A stretch of DNA of 64,000 bases from Shewanella halifaxensis HAW-EB4 (lineage in GTDB: Bacteria > Pseudomonadota > Gammaproteobacteria > Enterobacterales > Shewanellaceae): positions 2,790,001 to 2,854,000 of the forward strand of contig NC_010334.1 of assembly GCF_000019185.1 (NCBI RefSeq), written 5' to 3'. The notes beneath the pieces were generated by a model, which saw only the letters and a program-made list of their open reading frames with translations, made no database searches and was not told the origin of the DNA. Positions within the stretch are counted from its first letter, which is position 1; the number at the start of each line of letters is the position of its first letter. This document shows positions 61,201-64,000 of the stretch, piece after piece. A program made the translations under genes and the position numbers.

Positions 61201-63128
61201 TGAGACAACGCAGTTTGGAATCTCTCTTGGCTGTCAGCTAAGTCATCTGTTGCAACGCTCTGGGTTGTCATCAGGAAGTCTAAGATCCAGTAAGTCGCTC
61301 CATCTGCCGTTTTAACTTCGTACGGCCTTTCATTAATCACCCGTAGACCGAAGTTTTCCAGCATAGGCAGAACATCTGAAAGATGAATTGGCTCATCTTT
61401 ATGGAATAGCTTTAGACGTACTTTATTGTCGTTTAATGCCGTTTCCTGAGGCTGATAAAACAGCATTCCCAACTTATGATCGTCATCCAGTTCTTCTAAG
61501 TGTTGAATATCAACCACTGACGAACTAGGTAACACATCTTCTTTATAGCTGCGTGGAAACGCATCGACATAACGCTTAATTAAGCTGTTACCTAACTCTT
61601 CACCTTGAGCACTGAACACTGCGCTTGCTAGCTTGTCTTCCCAAGAGCGAGCCGCTTCAGTCAAATTATTCTCTATCGCTGCCACATCGACGTCCATATT
61701 ATTATTGTCAACTTTGATGATGTAATGTGTTCGAGCCAAAGTAGACTCGGAGAAATAAGTGGTAAACTCTACGTCCTCTGCACTATTAAAGTGTTGCGCA
61801 AGGAGCCGTTGAGTATCTTCACGTAACTTAGTGTTGTATCTATCTTTTGATACATAAACTAAGCATGAGAAGAAGCGCCCAAAGCCATCTTTTCTCACAA
61901 ACAACTTAAGTTTGTCGCGATCTTGCATCTCAAGAACGCCATGAGCGATTGAGGCAAGCTGTTCAACACTGGCTTGGATCAACTCATCACGAGGCAGCGT
62001 CTCTAGAATATGCGTTAAGGCTTTATAGTCGTGCGAACGTGGCGCTAAGCCTGAACGGTCCAATACGCGCTGAACTTTTTGAGCTAAAAGAGGAATTTCA
62101 CGAGGGCTACGATTATAAAGGTTTGATGCATAAAGGCCTATAAACCTATCTTCACCAATAACATTGCCTTGTTCATCAAAGCGTTTGACGCCGATGTAAT
62201 CAACATATGCAGGGCGGTGAACACGGCTCTTTTCGCTGCTCTTAGTTAGCACTAAGAGGCTCTTATCTAACGCTTCTTTGCGTGCACTTGCTGAGAAGTT
62301 AGACAACAGCAAACCGGTTTCAGTCTTTGATTTTGTCGATTTACTCATCAAGCCTAAGCTGGTTGACTTATCGGCAACGAGTTCTAAATCACCTTCCACT
62401 TTATGCAGGTCGTATCGGCGATAGCCAAGTAATGTGAGGTGATGGTCGTTAAGGTAGGAGAGGAAGTTTCTCGCTTCGTTAAGCTCTTCCTTTGTGCCAG
62501 GATAAGGACGGTTTTCTAACTCGGCGATTGTCTCGCCAAGCTTAGCTGACATCGCTTCCCAATCGTTAACCGCGGCGCCAACATCGGCAATGACCGACTC
62601 AATCTCTATGGTGAGCGCCTTAATGTCGTCATCGCTACTTTGACGGTCAATCTCAATTAGAAAAACAGCTACTTTATCAACATTTTCCTGCTTATCAGAG
62701 CTGTAGCGGACACAAGTTACCGCACCGCCTTTTCTCTCAATTGCCATCGGCGTGTGCAGCATCATATGTGCTGTAATGCCTAAACGGTTAATCGCCATAC
62801 CAACCGAATCAACTAAGAAAGGCATATCAGGTTGAATAATCTCAATAATCGAGTGGCTTGACTGCCAGCCATGCTTTGACTGACTTGGGTTGAAAACCCG
62901 GATATGACCTTCCCCGACGGAGGTCTTATTCAGAGCATTCCATTGACTCAAAACAGCGCCATATAAGTCACTGTCATTACGCGCGTTAAGATCGTCTTTC
63001 GACATATGCGCATAGAGGCAGGTGGCGAACTGTTCAACTTGTTTTGCTTGTGAATTGGGTACTTTAGAGTGAATTAGGTTGACTACGTTTTCGAGCAGTA
63101 CTGAAGGCATTGCATCTTTCAAGGCCAT
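58284..63128 (-). CDS. gdhB: NAD-dependent glutamate dehydrogenase, large (180-kDa) type
   Basis: Oxidative deamination of glutamate to 2-oxoglutarate with NAD, a catabolic route. At 1614 residues this is the large GDH class known from Pseudomonas, Streptomyces and Shewanella. The long N-terminal regulatory part (about 1-700) contains ACT-like segments (SIIEIIQPDMPFLVDSVGMAINRLGI). The catalytic core (about 780-1150) shows KVARGGLRWSDRREDFRTEVLGL, VPVGAKGGFV, GDMAGDVFGNGML and GEGGNLGCTQLGRIEY. A C-terminal domain extends about 450 further residues. It is a single-gene unit with a 260-base upstream region. Confidence 0.95.
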   Translation of the reverse strand: MALKDAMPSVLLENVVNLIHSKVPNSQAKQVEQFATCLYAHMSKDDLNARNDSDLYGAVLSQWNALNKTSVGEGHIRVFNPSQSKHGWQSSHSIIEIIQPDMPFLVDSVGMAINRLGITAHMMLHTPMAIERKGGAVTCVRYSSDKQENVDKVAVFLIEIDRQSSDDDIKALTIEIESVIADVGAAVNDWEAMSAKLGETIAELENRPYPGTKEELNEARNFLSYLNDHHLTLLGYRRYDLHKVEGDLELVADKSTSLGLMSKSTKSKTETGLLLSNFSASARKEALDKSLLVLTKSSEKSRVHRPAYVDYIGVKRFDEQGNVIGEDRFIGLYASNLYNRSPREIPLLAQKVQRVLDRSGLAPRSHDYKALTHILETLPRDELIQASVEQLASIAHGVLEMQDRDKLKLFVRKDGFGRFFSCLVYVSKDRYNTKLREDTQRLLAQHFNSAEDVEFTTYFSESTLARTHYIIKVDNNNMDVDVAAIENNLTEAARSWEDKLASAVFSAQGEELGNSLIKRYVDAFPRSYKEDVLPSSSVVDIQHLEELDDDHKLGMLFYQPQETALNDNKVRLKLFHKDEPIHLSDVLPMLENFGLRVINERPYEVKTADGATYWILDFLMTTQSVATDDLADSQERFQTALSQVWKKELEDDGFNRLVLSTGLTGREVSVLRAYAKYMRQIDSTFSQAYIEETFASYPQIADLLVKMYIRKFNPKLKTRTLNKFIEQIDLRLDDVSSLDDDRIIRRYLDLINATNRTNFYQLAETGLPKAYISFKFEPELIPEMPKPLPKYEIFVYSTRVEGVHLRGGKVARGGLRWSDRREDFRTEVLGLVKAQQVKNTVIVPVGAKGGFVCKQLPTDGGREAFFAEGQECYRLFIRGLLDISDNIINGEVVAPDNVVRHDEDDPYLVVAADKGTATFSDIANEIAIEYNFWLGDAFASGGSNGYDHKKMGITARGAWESVKRHFREMGVNCQTTDFTCLAIGDMAGDVFGNGMLLSEHTRLVAAFNHMHIFIDPNPDAATSYVERERLFALPRSSWEDYNKDLISKGGGIFLRSAKSIPLSSEMKKMLGSQKASMAPLELLKELLKMQVDLIWNGGIGTYVKATRESHTEVGDRANDAIRVNGNEVQAKIIGEGGNLGCTQLGRIEYCSNGGRMNTDFVDNVGGVDCSDNEVNIKILLNALVADGEMTLKQRNRLLEEMTDEVGRIVLQDCKDQTRTISVTQVRGAEQLKEQIRFIHYLEKEGKLDRALEFLPNEDELADRLVNGKSLTRPELSVLVAYAKMILKEQLLTSEITEDSFLSQLLIEYFPKQLQEKYIDNMASHPLRGEIIATSLANELVNDMGLNFVQRMQDETGASVAEAAICYSMAREVFGLADLTKSITDLNGVIPAVVQCEMLHQLRRNIRRASRWFLRHRNRNLNIEQTIEFFKPVFDELKVSVHQYMVNEEVEGIRAESNALIKEGVPEDVAMVVANVSTLFSALDIAQISDVEGKPIPLVAETYFKLGASVDLHWFLEQISAQPVSNHWQALARAAFREELDWQQRSLSSVVLRTCTESCDANKIISEWIESNQSLLERWFHMLADFKTSQSHEFAKFSVALRELNLLILHCEGQK

Positions 63129-63353
63129 GTTGCTATTTCCTTAGGGGCTATGGCAGCGCTTTTTAATTTTTATGGATGCTTCTTAAACCGACCTGAGCCT
63201 ATTTCTGTGACCTAGGTCATAGCGCGAAGTTTATTACTAAACACACCATATTTCGAGAACTATTTTAGTGGTACATCCTCATTGATATTAACCTCAAACC
63301 GATTTAATTCACACTAATGACATAACAATCGTATATAACGTGTTTTTATGCAT

Positions 63354-63380
63354 AAAAAAAGAGGAGCTAATGCTCCCCTT
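63354..63380 (-). terminator. Terminator after the RND/MMPL-type exporter gene
   Basis: The minus-strand stem AGGGGAGC / GCTCCTCT with loop ATTA and a T7 tract, 10 bases after the stop. Confidence 0.85.
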
Positions 63381-63389
63381 TAGTCGACT

Positions 63390-64000
63390 CTACTTGGGCT
63401 GCCGCCAAAACATGGCGGCAATCGCTGGCAAGATAATTATTGCCCCTAACATATTTACCAAAAACATAAATGTTAGCAATATTCCCATATCCATTTGGAA
63501 CTTAAGCGCCGAGAAGAACCAAGTACTGACACCAATTGCCAAAGTCAGGCCGGTAAAGATCACTGCACTGCCACGCTCAACCAAGGCTTCATAATAAGCT
63601 TGTTGTACTGGCATGCCATCTCTTAAACGAACCGCCATGGTCGATAGGATATAAATACCGTAGTCGACACCGATACCGACACCAAGTGCAATAACTGGCA
63701 AGGTGCTTACCGCAAGTCCAATATCGAGCTGGGTCATTAATGCCTGTGCCAGTGTCGATACCACATACAGGGGTAAAATAACCGCAATGGTCGCCCTTAA
63801 AGAGCGGAAGCTAATTAGACAGAGGAAAAACACTGCACCATAGACATAAAGCATCATAGGTAGCTGTGCTTCGGCCACCGCTTCATTGGTTGCAGCCATT
63901 ACACCAACTGGACCAGAGGCTAATTTAAATTGGATCTTATCGTTATCCATCTGCTGTTGCAGCTGATTAACTTTATCGATAACCACTTCAATGGTCTCGG
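63390..64000 (-). CDS. RND-superfamily (MMPL-type) exporter, C-terminal part (runs off right edge)
   Basis: The last about 203 codons of a larger membrane transporter. The minus-strand frame is open to base 64000, and the GTG at 63986 is internal. The visible part has a soluble stretch and about five membrane helices (MMLYVYGAVFFLCLISF, ATIAVILPLYVVSTLAQAL, ALGVGIGVDYGIYILSTM, AVIFTGLTLAIGVSTWFFSAL, GILLTFMFLVNMLGAIIILPAIAAMF). It includes the GVGIGVDYGIYI motif typical of MMPL/HpnN-like RND proteins. The substrate is unknown; lipids or hydrophobic compounds are usual in this group. Confidence 0.88.
   Translation of the reverse strand, partial: ETIEVVIDKVNQLQQQMDNDKIQFKLASGPVGVMAATNEAVAEAQLPMMLYVYGAVFFLCLISFRSLRATIAVILPLYVVSTLAQALMTQLDIGLAVSTLPVIALGVGIGVDYGIYILSTMAVRLRDGMPVQQAYYEALVERGSAVIFTGLTLAIGVSTWFFSALKFQMDMGILLTFMFLVNMLGAIIILPAIAAMFWRQPK

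Overview
The window is chromosomal DNA of a gammaproteobacterium, almost certainly Shewanella or a close relative. The strongest pointer is the three-gene kdnA-kdnB-kdsB set for 8-amino-3,8-dideoxy-Kdo (Kdo8N), known from Shewanella. Gene order also follows conserved gammaproteobacterial blocks that match E. coli gene by gene: yffB-dapE, bamC-dapA-gcvR-bcp, perM-bepA-yfgD-hda-uraA, uvrY-uvrC-pgsA-glyW-cysT-leuZ and pyrD-zapC-rlmL-uup-rmf-fabA-ycbZ. Most genes are housekeeping. I see no insertion sequence, prophage, CRISPR array or defence island.

Layout: 1-1.5 kb, end of a chemotaxis receptor and an ACT-domain protein. 1.6-4.1 kb, the PTS phosphorelay (HPr, EI, EIIA-Glc). 4.3-8.2 kb, yffB, dapE, an M15 peptidase, an alpha/beta hydrolase and a beta carbonic anhydrase. 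8.4-11.9 kb, Kdo8N synthesis and activation plus a small membrane protein. 12-16.1 kb, an RND efflux pump on the minus strand. 16.3-19.6 kb, bamC-dapA facing gcvR-bcp. 19.7-21.3 kb, argO-like exporter and divergent argP-like regulator. 21.4-29.3 kb, perM-like, sulfurtransferase-like, bepA, yfgD, DUF2069, a large unknown lipoprotein, hda and DUF2066. 29.5-32 kb, uraA, grxD, sodB. 32.2-37 kb, the stress operon prkA-yeaH-spoVR. 37.1-40.3 kb, rplY, mepK-like, ldtD-like and a lone pseudopilin.

40.4-45.6 kb is the most unusual part. Two complete tRNA-Cys/tRNA-Leu modules are each followed by tandem, terminator-punctuated, degenerate 3' copies of tRNA-Leu. Upstream on the same strand lie tRNA-Gly, pgsA, uvrC, uvrY and a separate tRNA-Ser. 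45.8-48.5 kb holds the Lon-like ycbZ, fabA and a short rmf gene (58 codons). 48.6-54.9 kb holds a DUF3466 protein with a sorting-type tail, uup, a glutaredoxin-like gene and rlmL. A 705-base gap (54.85-55.56 kb) contains a candidate small RNA. Then come a cyclophilin lipoprotein, zapC, pyrD, the 1614-residue NAD-glutamate dehydrogenase and the end of an RND/MMPL-type exporter.

Themes: many genes serve the cell envelope (Kdo8N, DAP synthesis, M15/MepK/LdtD wall enzymes, BamC and BepA, PgsA, FabA). Others serve stress or stationary phase (PrkA operon, RMF, Bcp, SodB, GrxD). Nearly every transcription unit ends in a clear hairpin terminator, often shared by convergent genes. I did not find a clearly new multigene system. 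The best leads are the tRNA-Leu-derived repeat arrays, the candidate RNA upstream of rlmL, and a lipoprotein of unknown family with a zincin-type HELAH motif.
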